Source: an uncultured Pseudomonadota bacterium (GTDB lineage: Bacteria > Pseudomonadota > Alphaproteobacteria > RF32 > CAG-239). From it: a stretch of DNA of 64,000 nt. Every line of letters begins with the position of its first letter. The stretch's first letter is position 1. Positions 24,180-34,768 of the stretch are shown here, in pieces. Position numbers and translations under genes: made by a program. The stretch covers positions 259,671 through 323,670 of the forward strand of contig CABUUO010000001.1 of the NCBI GenBank assembly GCA_902494875.1. Reading direction: 5' to 3'. The notes beneath the pieces were generated by a model, which searched no databases, was not told the origin of the DNA, and saw only the letters and a list, made by a program, of their open reading frames with translations.

Positions 24180-26270
24180 ATGATGTTAGAAGCCAGATTA
24201 CAAAAACTTCGCGATTTTACGCAACAAAGAGGTTTTCGTCGTTATCGAAAATCAATTGAAGACAGTCTTGTCAAATATTTTCGCGCCAATAAATTTTCTT
24301 TTGAAAAAAGAAGCGCGCATTTATTAAAATTTATGTGCGAGCATGAAGATCCAATTGTTTTTCCCGAAGAAAAGATAACTTTTACCCGCACCTGCATTAA
24401 TATTCCGCAATGGTTCAAAAATTCTGATTTAAAAAAACAACTGAACAAGAAAAAAGGCGATGAATTTTGGTCCACGGGAAACGTCTGTCCCGATTATGAA
24501 ATTTTGCTCTCTCTGGGATTGGGAAACATCCGAGAAAAAGTATGCGGGTTATTGCAAAAAAATAAAGACCGAAAGAAGAAAGATTTTTGGGAAGCGGTTA
24601 TAATTTCCATTGACGCCGTTCTCGACCTTGCCCGCCGCTACGCAATCTGCGCCGATGCGGTCGGCAATAAGACAATCGCCGCAATAATGAAAAAGGTTCC
24701 GCTCAAAGCACCGGAAAATTTTCATGAAGCGTTACAGTCCCTGCACTTCGTACACTCCATATTTTATCTGTCAGGAATGGCTCACATGGGATTGGGACGA
24801 CTGGATCAATATTTATATCCGTTTTATAAAAATGATATTGAAAGCGGCGTATTGAAAAAGGAACAGGCCTTTAATCTTCTGGCCGAATTTTTTATTGCAT
24901 TGAACAAAGATTCTGATCTGTATCCGGGCGTGCAACAGGGCGACAACGGACAAAGCCTGATGCTCGGCGGCTGCAAACAAGACGGAAGTTCCGCCGTCAA
25001 CGAACTGACCTATCTTGTTATGCAGGTATCTAAAGAATTAAAGCTCATTGACCCCAAAATCAATCTCAGAGTGGATCGCAACACGCCGGAAGATCTGCTG
25101 GAACTCGGAAGCGAACTGACCAAAGTCGGTCTTGGATTTCCGCAGTATTCGAACGATGAAGCCGTTATCCCCGCTTTGGTGAAAAAAGGATACGATATTG
25201 AAGACGCCAGAAATTATACCGTGGCGGCGTGCTGGGAATTTATCATTCCGGGCAAAGGAATGGAAATTGTTAATCAGGGAGCATTGTCTTTCCCTTATGC
25301 CGTGGATGCCGCTTTTCGCAAAACGATGCATTTTCCGTATTTGTTTTCAATGAAACGTCTGAAAAACAACATTCGCCAAAATATGAAAGAGCAGATTGTC
25401 AATATTCTGAAAAACAGAAATGTACGTATGCTTCCCGCTCCTTTTCTTTCCATATTTTTTGACGGAGCCGTCGATGCCGGCAAAGATGCCGTCTATTCTG
25501 CAAAATATCGCAATGTAGGCATCCACGGCGCAGGTTCAGCCAACGGAGCCGACGCTCTGACCGTGATTAAAACCTATGCGGAAAGAAAAGACATTGCCGG
25601 CCTTAAGGAACTGTTAAAAGCCAAAAAACAAAATTTTGAACACCAAGAAGAACTGCGGCGGCAATTGGCCGATATTATGCCCAAAACAGGAAACGACAAC
25701 GATTTTGTCGATTCTGAACTTAAATTTTTATTTGACGCTTATGCCGACTGCTGTGATGCTCTCTCAAACAAAAAGCGCCGTATTCGTCCCGGCAGCGGAA
25801 CCGCCATGTACTATCTGTGGCTGACGGATACAAACAACCGTTTTATTATTGAGCCAATCGTTAAGGCAACCGTTGACGGACGCAAAAAGGGCGATCCGTT
25901 GTCGACATCGTTAGCGCCCGCGCATGGCGTTAAAGTTGACGGGATCTTGAGCGTTTTGAAATCCTTTTCTAAGATTGACTATTCCCGCGTCATGAACGGC
26001 GGCCCGATTACGGTGGAACTCACGCCTTCCGTTTTTTCTTCTCAAGACGGAATTAAAAAAACGGCACAACTCATCAGATATTTTGTAATGCTCGGAAATC
26101 AGCAGCTGCAACTGAACGTACTGGATGTTGCCCAACTGGAAGACGCAGTAAAACATCCTGAACGCCACCGTAATCTGATTGTCAGAGTCTGGGGCTGGAG
26201 CGGTTATTTCTGCGAGCTGGCTCCGGAATATCAACAACACGTTATTAACCGACATAAATATGCAATCTGA
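24180..26270 (+). CDS. Glycyl radical enzyme of unassigned specificity
   Basis: 696 aa, shorter than PFL (about 760) and the dehydratases (about 790-850). The C-terminal glycyl site is present in IVRVWGWSGYFCELAPE, with Gly672 as the expected radical residue. The active-site loop reads TVAACWEFIIPG, giving Cys351 and Glu353. The Cys-x-Glu pair is the signature of eliminating members (glycerol, propanediol and choline lyases); PFL has Cys-Cys. A dehydration or C-X elimination is therefore more likely than formate release, but the substrate is unknown. Placement between a pyruvyltransferase fusion and glycosyltransferases suggests a sugar-linked substrate. The enzyme requires anoxic conditions. 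Confidence 0.9.
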   Translation: MMLEARLQKLRDFTQQRGFRRYRKSIEDSLVKYFRANKFSFEKRSAHLLKFMCEHEDPIVFPEEKITFTRTCINIPQWFKNSDLKKQLNKKKGDEFWSTGNVCPDYEILLSLGLGNIREKVCGLLQKNKDRKKKDFWEAVIISIDAVLDLARRYAICADAVGNKTIAAIMKKVPLKAPENFHEALQSLHFVHSIFYLSGMAHMGLGRLDQYLYPFYKNDIESGVLKKEQAFNLLAEFFIALNKDSDLYPGVQQGDNGQSLMLGGCKQDGSSAVNELTYLVMQVSKELKLIDPKINLRVDRNTPEDLLELGSELTKVGLGFPQYSNDEAVIPALVKKGYDIEDARNYTVAACWEFIIPGKGMEIVNQGALSFPYAVDAAFRKTMHFPYLFSMKRLKNNIRQNMKEQIVNILKNRNVRMLPAPFLSIFFDGAVDAGKDAVYSAKYRNVGIHGAGSANGADALTVIKTYAERKDIAGLKELLKAKKQNFEHQEELRRQLADIMPKTGNDNDFVDSELKFLFDAYADCCDALSNKKRRIRPGSGTAMYYLWLTDTNNRFIIEPIVKATVDGRKKGDPLSTSLAPAHGVKVDGILSVLKSFSKIDYSRVMNGGPITVELTPSVFSSQDGIKKTAQLIRYFVMLGNQQLQLNVLDVAQLEDAVKHPERHRNLIVRVWGWSGYFCELAPEYQQHVINRHKYAI

Positions 26271-26280
26271 GGAGCAAAAC

Positions 26281-27375
26281 ATGCCAAAAATCTCAATCGT
26301 TGTTCCGATTTATAACGTTGAAAAATATCTTCATCAGTGCGTGGACAGCATTTTGGCACAAACGCTCAAAGATATTGAAGTTATTCTGGTAGATGACGGC
26401 AGCCCGGACAAATGTCCGCAGATTTGCGATGAATATGCCGACAAAGACAAGCGCGTCCGGGTCATTCATCAGCCCAACGGCGGTTACGGCAAAGCCGTAA
26501 ACAACGGCATTGCCACCGCGACGGGAGATTATATCGGCATTGTCGAATCCGACGACTGGATTGAACCAAATATGTATGAAAAGCTTTATGCCAGTGCCGA
26601 GAAATTTGGTTCCGATATGGTCAAATGCCGTTTTTATAATTTCGATTCTTTCCGCAATCCGCAAGATAAAAGTTACGGAAGGAAAAAATATCAGCTGCAG
26701 AACATTGTTCCCAATGACAGAGCCTTTGATATTTTTGACTACCCGCTTCTGCTTGCCTATCATTCTTCCGTATGGGCGGCTTTATACAAAAAGGATTTCA
26801 TTCGGAAGCTGAAATTTCAGGAAACCCGTTCCGCCGCATATCAGGATTTTCCTTTTACAATGATTGCTTTGGTAAAGGCCGCCAAAATTTCCGCCGTTTA
26901 TGACGAACTTCTGCATTACCGTCAGGAAGAAGGAAACGCCTCTTCCACCCGCCGAACGGATCAGCGCCTGATCGTTATGGCCGAACAGGCGCTTTATGCC
27001 CGGCAGGAACTGAAAAAGCTTGGGGTCTTTGACAGGCTTAAAGAAGAGTTTTATCTGCACGTGTGGGGAGCTAATTACGGCTTTTACGAAGCGATTGACG
27101 CTGAATATAAAAAAGCTTACTTCGACAAGCTGCATGAAGTTTTTCGCGAACTGAAAGATGATGTTTCTTTCAAATTCAAACATTTGAAAAAGCACAAAAA
27201 ACTTATAAAAGCCTTTATTGACGGCGACTTTGTTTCTGCTCAGAAACTGTTTGAAAACAGCCAAAATAAAAAGATTACGCTTTTTGGTATACCGTTATTT
27301 CGCAAAATAAAAAACGGAAATATCAAATCTTATTATCTGGGACCGGTCAAAATCTTTTCCAAACTGAAAAACTGA
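26281..27375 (+). CDS. Glycosyltransferase family 2
   Basis: 364 aa. GT-A domain at the N-terminus: KISIVVPIYNVEKYLHQCVD, ILVDDGSPDKCPQICDEYA and the acceptor/metal segment GIVESDDWIEPNMYE. The C-terminal 130 residues are helical and basic. ATG 26281 is chosen because GAGGAGCAAAAC precedes it. An upstream in-frame start at 26179 would lie inside the glycyl radical enzyme gene. It is 10 bp after that gene and in the same operon. Donor and acceptor unknown. Confidence 0.92.
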   Translation: MPKISIVVPIYNVEKYLHQCVDSILAQTLKDIEVILVDDGSPDKCPQICDEYADKDKRVRVIHQPNGGYGKAVNNGIATATGDYIGIVESDDWIEPNMYEKLYASAEKFGSDMVKCRFYNFDSFRNPQDKSYGRKKYQLQNIVPNDRAFDIFDYPLLLAYHSSVWAALYKKDFIRKLKFQETRSAAYQDFPFTMIALVKAAKISAVYDELLHYRQEEGNASSTRRTDQRLIVMAEQALYARQELKKLGVFDRLKEEFYLHVWGANYGFYEAIDAEYKKAYFDKLHEVFRELKDDVSFKFKHLKKHKKLIKAFIDGDFVSAQKLFENSQNKKITLFGIPLFRKIKNGNIKSYYLGPVKIFSKLKN

Positions 27376-27383
27376 GGCGTAAT

Positions 27384-28262
27384 ATGGCTTATTTTGTTGT
27401 TTGGCTGCAAAAACAGATTATCCGCCTGGCGGCAATGTTCATTCGTTCGTCCAAACAAAAACGCAAACGTTTTTTGAAAGAGAAAACGACCAAAGCGGAA
27501 AAAAAATACCTGTCCCGTTATCTGGAAATTTTGAATCATCTGTTTCCGCTGCCGCCGGCCAAATGCGACGGCAATTGCTTATTTGTATGCTGGTGGCAAG
27601 GCATGGAACAAGCTCCCGATATCGTAAAAAAATGTATTCTTAATATGAAAAAATACGTTGCGGACAGGGAAATCGTCATCATTACGCAGCAAAACATCAA
27701 CCGTTATGCAGATATTCCCCAATATATTTTTGAAAAGCACAAACAGGGAAAAATTTCCAATACGCAGCTTTCCGATATCATCCGGGTTTGTCTGCTGGCA
27801 CAAAACGGCGGAATGTGGATTGACTCGACTGTTTTGCTGACAGCCCCGCTTCCCGACAAAATCAGACAGGCGGATTTTTTCGCCTTTCATGCCAATTATC
27901 ACCTGAAAAACAACAGCTGGCTTTTGTCTTCCCGGCGTTCAGATCTGCTGATGGTCAATATGCGTTCGCTTATGCTTGCCTATTGGAAGGCAGAAAACAG
28001 GCAACTTAACTATTTTCTTTACCATCTGTTCTTTGATCTAATGACCGAAAACAATGCTCCGGCAGCAGCTCAATGGGCAAAAACGCCGGTACTGTGGGAC
28101 ACCGACTGTTATGATATCGAACATAACCTGCTGAAAACGTTTGATATCGGTTTATGGAACAAAATCTGCGCCCAAACCTCCGTTCATAAACTTAATTACA
28201 AATATGATAAGCACATAAATATCCAAAATACATTTTTGGAACATGTGCTTAAAAACGTTTAA
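27384..28262 (+). CDS. Capsular polysaccharide synthesis glycosyltransferase (Caps_synth / GT32-like)
   Basis: 292 aa. A hydrophobic N-terminal stretch (FVVWLQKQIIRLAAMFI) is followed by the family pattern FVCWWQGMEQAPDIVKKC, TQQNINRYADIPQYI, TQLSDIIRVCLLAQNGGMWIDST and SWLLSSRR. Members transfer hexoses in capsule or O-antigen assembly. It is the last plus-strand gene of the operon, 8 bp after the GT2 gene. Its 3' end overlaps the convergent GT4 gene by 14 bp. Confidence 0.88.
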   Translation: MAYFVVWLQKQIIRLAAMFIRSSKQKRKRFLKEKTTKAEKKYLSRYLEILNHLFPLPPAKCDGNCLFVCWWQGMEQAPDIVKKCILNMKKYVADREIVIITQQNINRYADIPQYIFEKHKQGKISNTQLSDIIRVCLLAQNGGMWIDSTVLLTAPLPDKIRQADFFAFHANYHLKNNSWLLSSRRSDLLMVNMRSLMLAYWKAENRQLNYFLYHLFFDLMTENNAPAAAQWAKTPVLWDTDCYDIEHNLLKTFDIGLWNKICAQTSVHKLNYKYDKHINIQNTFLEHVLKNV

Positions 28263-29388
28263 GCAGTAATTGGTTGACCAGTTCTGCCCATTGGTTCCAG
28301 ATTATATCCGGCGCATAGGCTTTCATGTCTTCGTGCGCGCGAGAACCATATTCAACACGCTTTTCCCGGGAGCTCATCAGTTCGCGCAAGCCGGCGGCCA
28401 GAGCATCAATGTTTTCATCAACCAGAAGACCGTTGCGGCCGTCTCTTACCAGCTCGTTGACCGCACTTGCGGTCTTGAAGCCGACGACAGGCAGACCGCA
28501 GGACATCGCCTCAGTCATAGCCAGCGGAAAGCCTTCAAAAGTGCTGGTAATCACAAAGATGTCGGCATTTTTATAGACTTCCATAATTTTGTCCGTCGTT
28601 CCCATAAAAACTACGCGGCCGACCAAATTATAACGCAGAACCAAAGCCTCCATTTTCCGTGCATATTCTTCCGACGCGCCGCCGCCCCAAAACTCAACCG
28701 TCCATTCAGGAAAATCTTCAGCAAGACGGCCAAAGGCTTCCAGAAGCAGATGCGGTCGTTTTTGATGCGGATCCATCCGTGAAACATAGACAAGTTTATA
28801 CTTGGGGTCGTTCAGGCGGGCAACATCTTCATCCTTAACCGCCGGCACCGCATTGGGAATGACCACGACATTGGCCTTTGGCAGGCGCGAACGTATCTGC
28901 CCCACATAGCCCGGCAGCAAAACCTGTATTGCCGCAATATTGCGCAACAAAAACAAATTAAGCCGATAATTGAATCTTTTCATTTTCTGGAAATAAAAAT
29001 CAGGGTAGCAATGCTGCATTAAAATTATCGGTGTTTTTACGCGTTGCAAAAACTTAATGCGATATACGTCAGAAACAAAAAAGCAAACAATGATATCGGG
29101 CTTTTCTCTTTCTAAAAACCGCCTCAGACGAAACGATGCCGGAATGAAGCGGCGCGCCAGCCAAGTGCCAGCATCTTTCAGCAGATTTCCGGTTCTGGCA
29201 GAGAGATTGCAAAAGCGGACATTCTGATCCAGTTTATAAAAAGGCGTGCCTTTGCGAAACTCGTCGCAAACGGTTAAAACTTCAAAACCGCGCGACGACA
29301 AGGCGTTGCTCATATTGCACAACACCTTTTCTGCACCGCCGGAAGAATTGACGACGCTCCGCCCCTGAAACAGCATTATTTTTGTCAT
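28249..29388 (-). CDS. Glycosyltransferase family 4
   Basis: 379 aa. GT-B fold transferase. An N-terminal acceptor domain with SSGGAEKVLCNM is followed by the C-terminal donor domain with VYVSRMDPHQKRPHLLLEAF, EFWGGG and ITSTFEGFPLAMTEAMSCG (EX7E-type motif). ATG 29388 is preferred because AAAGGTC precedes it; an ATG at 29418 lacks a ribosome binding site. It is convergent with, and overlaps by 14 bp, the Caps_synth gene. It closes the polysaccharide region and belongs by function with the cluster, although transcribed separately. Confidence 0.9.
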   Translation of the reverse strand: MTKIMLFQGRSVVNSSGGAEKVLCNMSNALSSRGFEVLTVCDEFRKGTPFYKLDQNVRFCNLSARTGNLLKDAGTWLARRFIPASFRLRRFLEREKPDIIVCFFVSDVYRIKFLQRVKTPIILMQHCYPDFYFQKMKRFNYRLNLFLLRNIAAIQVLLPGYVGQIRSRLPKANVVVIPNAVPAVKDEDVARLNDPKYKLVYVSRMDPHQKRPHLLLEAFGRLAEDFPEWTVEFWGGGASEEYARKMEALVLRYNLVGRVVFMGTTDKIMEVYKNADIFVITSTFEGFPLAMTEAMSCGLPVVGFKTASAVNELVRDGRNGLLVDENIDALAAGLRELMSSREKRVEYGSRAHEDMKAYAPDIIWNQWAELVNQLLLKRF

Positions 29389-29469
29389 TTGCCGACCTTT
29401 ATATAATATATTATCCATTATATAAAGACTGAGCCGAAATAAAAGATTTTTTATGCGTTTTGTGTAAAA

Positions 29470-29498
29470 AAAATCCTCCGTCAGGCGGAGGATTTTTA
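29470..29498. terminator. Bidirectional terminator after atpC
   Basis: A 10-bp perfect stem AAATCCTCCG/CGGAGGATTT with loop TCAGG and A/T tracts on both sides, 4 bp after the atpC stop. Confidence 0.9.
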
Positions 29499-29501
29499 CT
29501 T

Positions 29502-29879
29502 TCAGCGATTTATCAACTTTAACTCGTCAATCACCATCTGGTAAAAGGCTTTGTCTTCATTATGCAGCGCATCGTCACGCTTTCGCTCGGCTTTTGCAAT
29601 GTCTATGGTATCCACGGAAAACACCTTTTCGGCCGAAATAGCACAGCGGTTGCGGGCAACATCAGCTAATCCGCCTTTAACAAAATATTTTTCGAGCGGC
29701 TTCAGATGATTGTCCAAAATCTGGACAATACCGTTGCGCAGCAGAAACATCGTCGGCGCACGGTCGGGAAGAATGGTCACGTCTCCCTTTACCGCGGGTA
29801 TGACTACCGCCGCAACTTTCTGCGTGCTGTATACCTTGTACGGACGGGATATTCTGAAAAGTATTTCTTTGCTAATCAT
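29502..29879 (-). CDS. atpC: F1 ATP synthase epsilon subunit
   Basis: 125 aa. Rotor-stalk subunit that couples and inhibits F1. Visible are the N-terminal beta-sandwich (FRISRPYKVYSTQKV, VVIPAVKGDVTILPDRAP, YFVKGGLADV) and the two-helix C-terminal arm (IDIAKAERKRDDALHNEDKA). Last gene of the minus-strand atpHAGDC operon, 63 bp after atpD. Sequence is rather divergent but length and position are standard. Confidence 0.93.
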   Translation of the reverse strand: MISKEILFRISRPYKVYSTQKVAAVVIPAVKGDVTILPDRAPTMFLLRNGIVQILDNHLKPLEKYFVKGGLADVARNRCAISAEKVFSVDTIDIAKAERKRDDALHNEDKAFYQMVIDELKLINR

Positions 29880-29942
29880 TTTCGTTCCTAAATTCCTTAT
29901 AATACGCTTCGATGTTTTTCTGCTTTCAAAACAACATATTCT

Positions 29943-31595
<1,653 letters not shown>

Positions 31596-31601
31596 CTACT
31601 A

Positions 31602-32522
31602 TCAAAGCGCTTCTGCACCTGAAATAATCTCAATCAGTTCCGTCGTAATCGCAGTTTGACGGATCCGGTTGTATTTTATCGTCAGCTTATTAATCATTTC
31701 TTCGGCATTTCTGGTTGCATTGTCCATGGACGTCATTCTGGCACCATGTTCAGATGCCTGAGAATGTACAATGGCTTGAAAGATAGAACCGCGGAAAATA
31801 AGTGGAAGCAATCCTTCCAGAAGTTCCATTTTACCGGGTTCATAATCGTAAAAAGCACCGCGGACAACATTGGTCGGAATATGGAGCCGGTTATACTCAT
31901 AATCTTCAATTTTAACCGGAAGCAGAGGCCCGACTTTCACTTCGCGATTGATGGCCGAACGAAAATGGCTGACAACAACCTCACAAACATCAATTTCACC
32001 TTTATTGTAAGCGTCAAGAATATAATAGCCGATGTCAGAGGCTTCATAATATTTTGCGCCTTTGGAAGACACACCTTCCTTAGTCCCGACAATCAAGTCG
32101 GCATATTTTCTTTTTAAAATATCCCGGCCTTTTTTGCCGACGCAGTAAACAAACACCTCCTTGCCTTCCGCCTTGAGCTCGTCAATCCGGCGCGCAGCTT
32201 CTTTGGCAACATTGGCATTATAGCTGCCGCAAAGTCCGCGATCGGAAGTAAAAACCAGAAGCAGATATTTTTTATCGTTGCCGGTTCCGCGCATCAGACG
32301 CGGGTAGACAAAACTGACGCCGGTCGCCTTCTCCTGCTGCTTCAGTTCAAAAAGGACACGGTTTGCGGAAGCCAGAATATTATGGGTATAAAATTCTGAC
32401 TTCGCAATCAAACCCTGAGATTTACGCAGCCGGGCAGCAGCAACCATCTTCATTGCAGAAGTGATCTTCTGGGTAGATTTTATGGTTCCGATACGAGTTC
32501 TTAACTCTTTTAGTCCTGCCAT
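31602..32522 (-). CDS. atpG: F1 ATP synthase gamma subunit
   Basis: 306 aa, standard length. Central rotor shaft. Visible are the N-terminal GLKELRTRIGTIKSTQKITS and AMKMVAAARLRKSQ, the VFTSDRGLCGSYNANV segment, and the C-terminal coiled-coil NATRNAEEMINKLTIKYNRIRQ followed by TAITTELIEIISGAEAL. Between atpA (9-bp gap) and atpD (24-bp gap). Confidence 0.97.
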   Translation of the reverse strand: MAGLKELRTRIGTIKSTQKITSAMKMVAAARLRKSQGLIAKSEFYTHNILASANRVLFELKQQEKATGVSFVYPRLMRGTGNDKKYLLLVFTSDRGLCGSYNANVAKEAARRIDELKAEGKEVFVYCVGKKGRDILKRKYADLIVGTKEGVSSKGAKYYEASDIGYYILDAYNKGEIDVCEVVVSHFRSAINREVKVGPLLPVKIEDYEYNRLHIPTNVVRGAFYDYEPGKMELLEGLLPLIFRGSIFQAIVHSQASEHGARMTSMDNATRNAEEMINKLTIKYNRIRQTAITTELIEIISGAEAL

Positions 32523-32531
32523 TTTCTCTCC

Positions 32532-34082
32532 CTAAGCCGCTTTTTCGCTTTCGATAAACTCATTTAAGAAATTATCATAAAACTCGGCTAATTTCTTATC
32601 CAGTTCTTCCGATATCTCCTTCTTCTCCCGGATTTCCTTGAGATACTGAGGATGGTTGGCCTTCATGTCCGTCAGAGCCTTTTTCTCAAAGGCACCGACT
32701 TCTTTCAGTTCAATTTTATCCAAGTAGCCTCTGACACCGGCATAGATAGCGACGACTTCCTCTTCAACAGGCAGCGGATGATACTGGGGCTGCTTCAAAA
32801 GTTCAGTCAGACGGGCACCACGAGCCAACAGATTCTGGGTTGCGGCATCCAAATCAGAAGCGAACTGGGCAAAAGAAGCCATCTCGCGATACTGTGCCAG
32901 TTCAAGTTTGATTTTGCCGGCCACCTGCTTCATGGCCTTAATCTGCGCGGCCGAGCCTACGCGGCTGACCGAGATGCCGACATTGACCGCCGGACGAATA
33001 CCCTGATAGAACAAACCGGTTTCAAGGAATATCTGACCGTCGGTAATAGAAATGACGTTGGTCGGAATATACGCAGAAACATCACCGGCCTGGGTTTCAA
33101 TTACCGGAAGCGCCGTCAAAGAACCGCCGCCGAGTTCATCGTTCATTTTAGCGGCGCGTTCCAGCAAACGCGAGTGCAGATAGAAGACGTCACCCGGATA
33201 AGCTTCGCGCCCGGGCGGACGACGGAGCAGCAGAGACATCTGGCGATAGGCCGTTGCCTGTTTGGTCAGGTCATCATAAAAAATAACGGCGTTCATTCCG
33301 TTATCGCGAAAATATTCGCCCATTGCACAGCCTGAATACGGCGCGATAAACTGCATCGGCGCCGGATCGGAAGCCGTGGCGGCGACCACGATGGTGTAAT
33401 CCATAGCGCCGTTGTCCCGCAGCGTTTTAACCACCTGAGCCACCGTAGAGCGCTTTTGACCGACGGCTACATATATGCAATATAATTTTTCTTTTTCAGA
33501 CTTTGCCTGTTCGTTGATACGTTTCTGATTAAGAATCGTATCAATAATGATTGCCGTCTTGCCGGTCTGGCGGTCGCCGATAATCAGTTCGCGCTGCCCG
33601 CGACCGATAGGCACCAGAGAGTCAACAATTTTCAAACCGGTCTGCATCGGTTCATACACGCTGCGGCGCGCAATAATACCCGGAGCCTTAACCTCCGACA
33701 GACTGAATTCGTCTGAACCAATCGGCCCATTGCCGTCAATCGGTTCACCCAAGGCATCGACTACGCGGCCCAGCAGTTTTTTGCCGACCGGAACGCTGAC
33801 AATTTTATCGGTACGTTTTACAGTATCGCCTTCCTTAATATTTTGGTCGGAACCAAAGATAACGACGCCGACATTGTCTTCTTCCAAGTTAAGGGCCATA
33901 CCTTTTACGCCGCTGTCAAATTCAACGAGCTCGCCGGCCTGAACTTTTTCAAGTCCATAGATACGGGCAATACCATCACCGACAGACAAAACCTTTCCCA
34001 CTTCCGAAACGTCGATATTAACGTCGGACTTGGCAATTTTATCTTTGATGATGGAAGATATTTCGCTTGCGTGTACAGACAT
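32532..34082 (-). CDS. atpA: F1 ATP synthase alpha subunit
   Basis: 516 aa. Regulatory nucleotide-binding subunit. Visible are [10 protein letters not shown] at the N-terminus, [11 protein letters not shown]-loop [18 protein letters not shown], the arginine-finger region [27 protein letters not shown] and a C-terminal helical bundle. Its ATG overlaps the atpH stop (TAATG), indicating coupled translation. Confidence 0.98.
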   Translation of the reverse strand: MSVHASEISSIIKDKIAKSDVNIDVSEVGKVLSVGDGIARIYGLEKVQAGELVEFDSGVKGMALNLEEDNVGVVIFGSDQNIKEGDTVKRTDKIVSVPVGKKLLGRVVDALGEPIDGNGPIGSDEFSLSEVKAPGIIARRSVYEPMQTGLKIVDSLVPIGRGQRELIIGDRQTGKTAIIIDTILNQKRINEQAKSEKEKLYCIYVAVGQKRSTVAQVVKTLRDNGAMDYTIVVAATASDPAPMQFIAPYSGCAMGEYFRDNGMNAVIFYDDLTKQATAYRQMSLLLRRPPGREAYPGDVFYLHSRLLERAAKMNDELGGGSLTALPVIETQAGDVSAYIPTNVISITDGQIFLETGLFYQGIRPAVNVGISVSRVGSAAQIKAMKQVAGKIKLELAQYREMASFAQFASDLDAATQNLLARGARLTELLKQPQYHPLPVEEEVVAIYAGVRGYLDKIELKEVGAFEKKALTDMKANHPQYLKEIREKKEISEELDKKLAEFYDNFLNEFIESEKAA

Positions 34083-34654
34083 TATTGTCCACCTTTCATC
34101 ATTATTTCCAAACGATTTAATTTACCAGAAACAGAATCATCAATCATATTCGAGCCATAGCTTACCCTTAATCCGCCCAAAAGATCAGGATTAAGAACAT
34201 AATTAACCACAACTTTTTTTCCGAGTTTCTTTTCCAGAACCGAAACCAGCTTTTTATCCTGAGCTGCGCTCAGTTTTTTTGCAGACTGAACCTCCACCTC
34301 TTCGACATTATGCCTTTCATAATACAGGCGGACAAAAGCCTCCAAGATAAGCTTAAATTCGGCAAAACGGTTATTATCGGCAATCACGTCCAAGCAGCCG
34401 AGCGTTTCGTCGGAAACCTTCAGCCGGGCAGCAATCTCTTTCAGCGCCGATTTTTTTGAATCCAACTCCCATAAAGGATTGGTAAAATATTTAACGAAGT
34501 CTTTGTCTTCCGCGACGATTTTCAGCAGCGTCAGAACATCTGCATGAACCCTGGCTACGGCTTTTTTTGCTTCTGCCGCTTCATACAAAGCTAAAGAATA
34601 AATTGAGGCGATTTTTGTCTTAGAATCTTTTTTCAATTTTCTTACTCTACTCAA
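34082..34654 (-). CDS. atpH: F1 ATP synthase delta subunit
   Basis: 190 aa. Peripheral-stalk subunit joining F1 to F0. Visible are the N-terminal helical domain ([26 protein letters not shown]) and the family C-terminal [20 protein letters not shown] followed by KLNRLE. No ATG is in frame; TTG codons at 34654 and 34636 are possible starts, and the second has the better spacing from AGAGTAAG. First gene of the F1 operon. The F0 genes are not in the window, as is usual in Alphaproteobacteria. The 114-bp gap to priA is AT-rich and probably holds the operon promoter. Confidence 0.92.
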   Translation of the reverse strand: MSRVRKLKKDSKTKIASIYSLALYEAAEAKKAVARVHADVLTLLKIVAEDKDFVKYFTNPLWELDSKKSALKEIAARLKVSDETLGCLDVIADNNRFAEFKLILEAFVRLYYERHNVEEVEVQSAKKLSAAQDKKLVSVLEKKLGKKVVVNYVLNPDLLGGLRVSYGSNMIDDSVSGKLNRLEIMMKGGQ

Positions 34655-34768
34655 ATATTTTTAATGCAGTCATACTAGCCAACAATTAGTTTCTAATTTA
34701 TTAAGAAGTTTTAAAAATATTCAACAAAAACTTCATCTCAGGTATGTAAAGGGCTGTTTTTAAAATCT

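Noticed and set aside
26179..26280. Extended N-terminus for the GT2 gene
   Set aside because: It would lie wholly inside the glycyl radical enzyme gene; the ATG at 26281 has a strong ribosome binding site and gives the normal family start.
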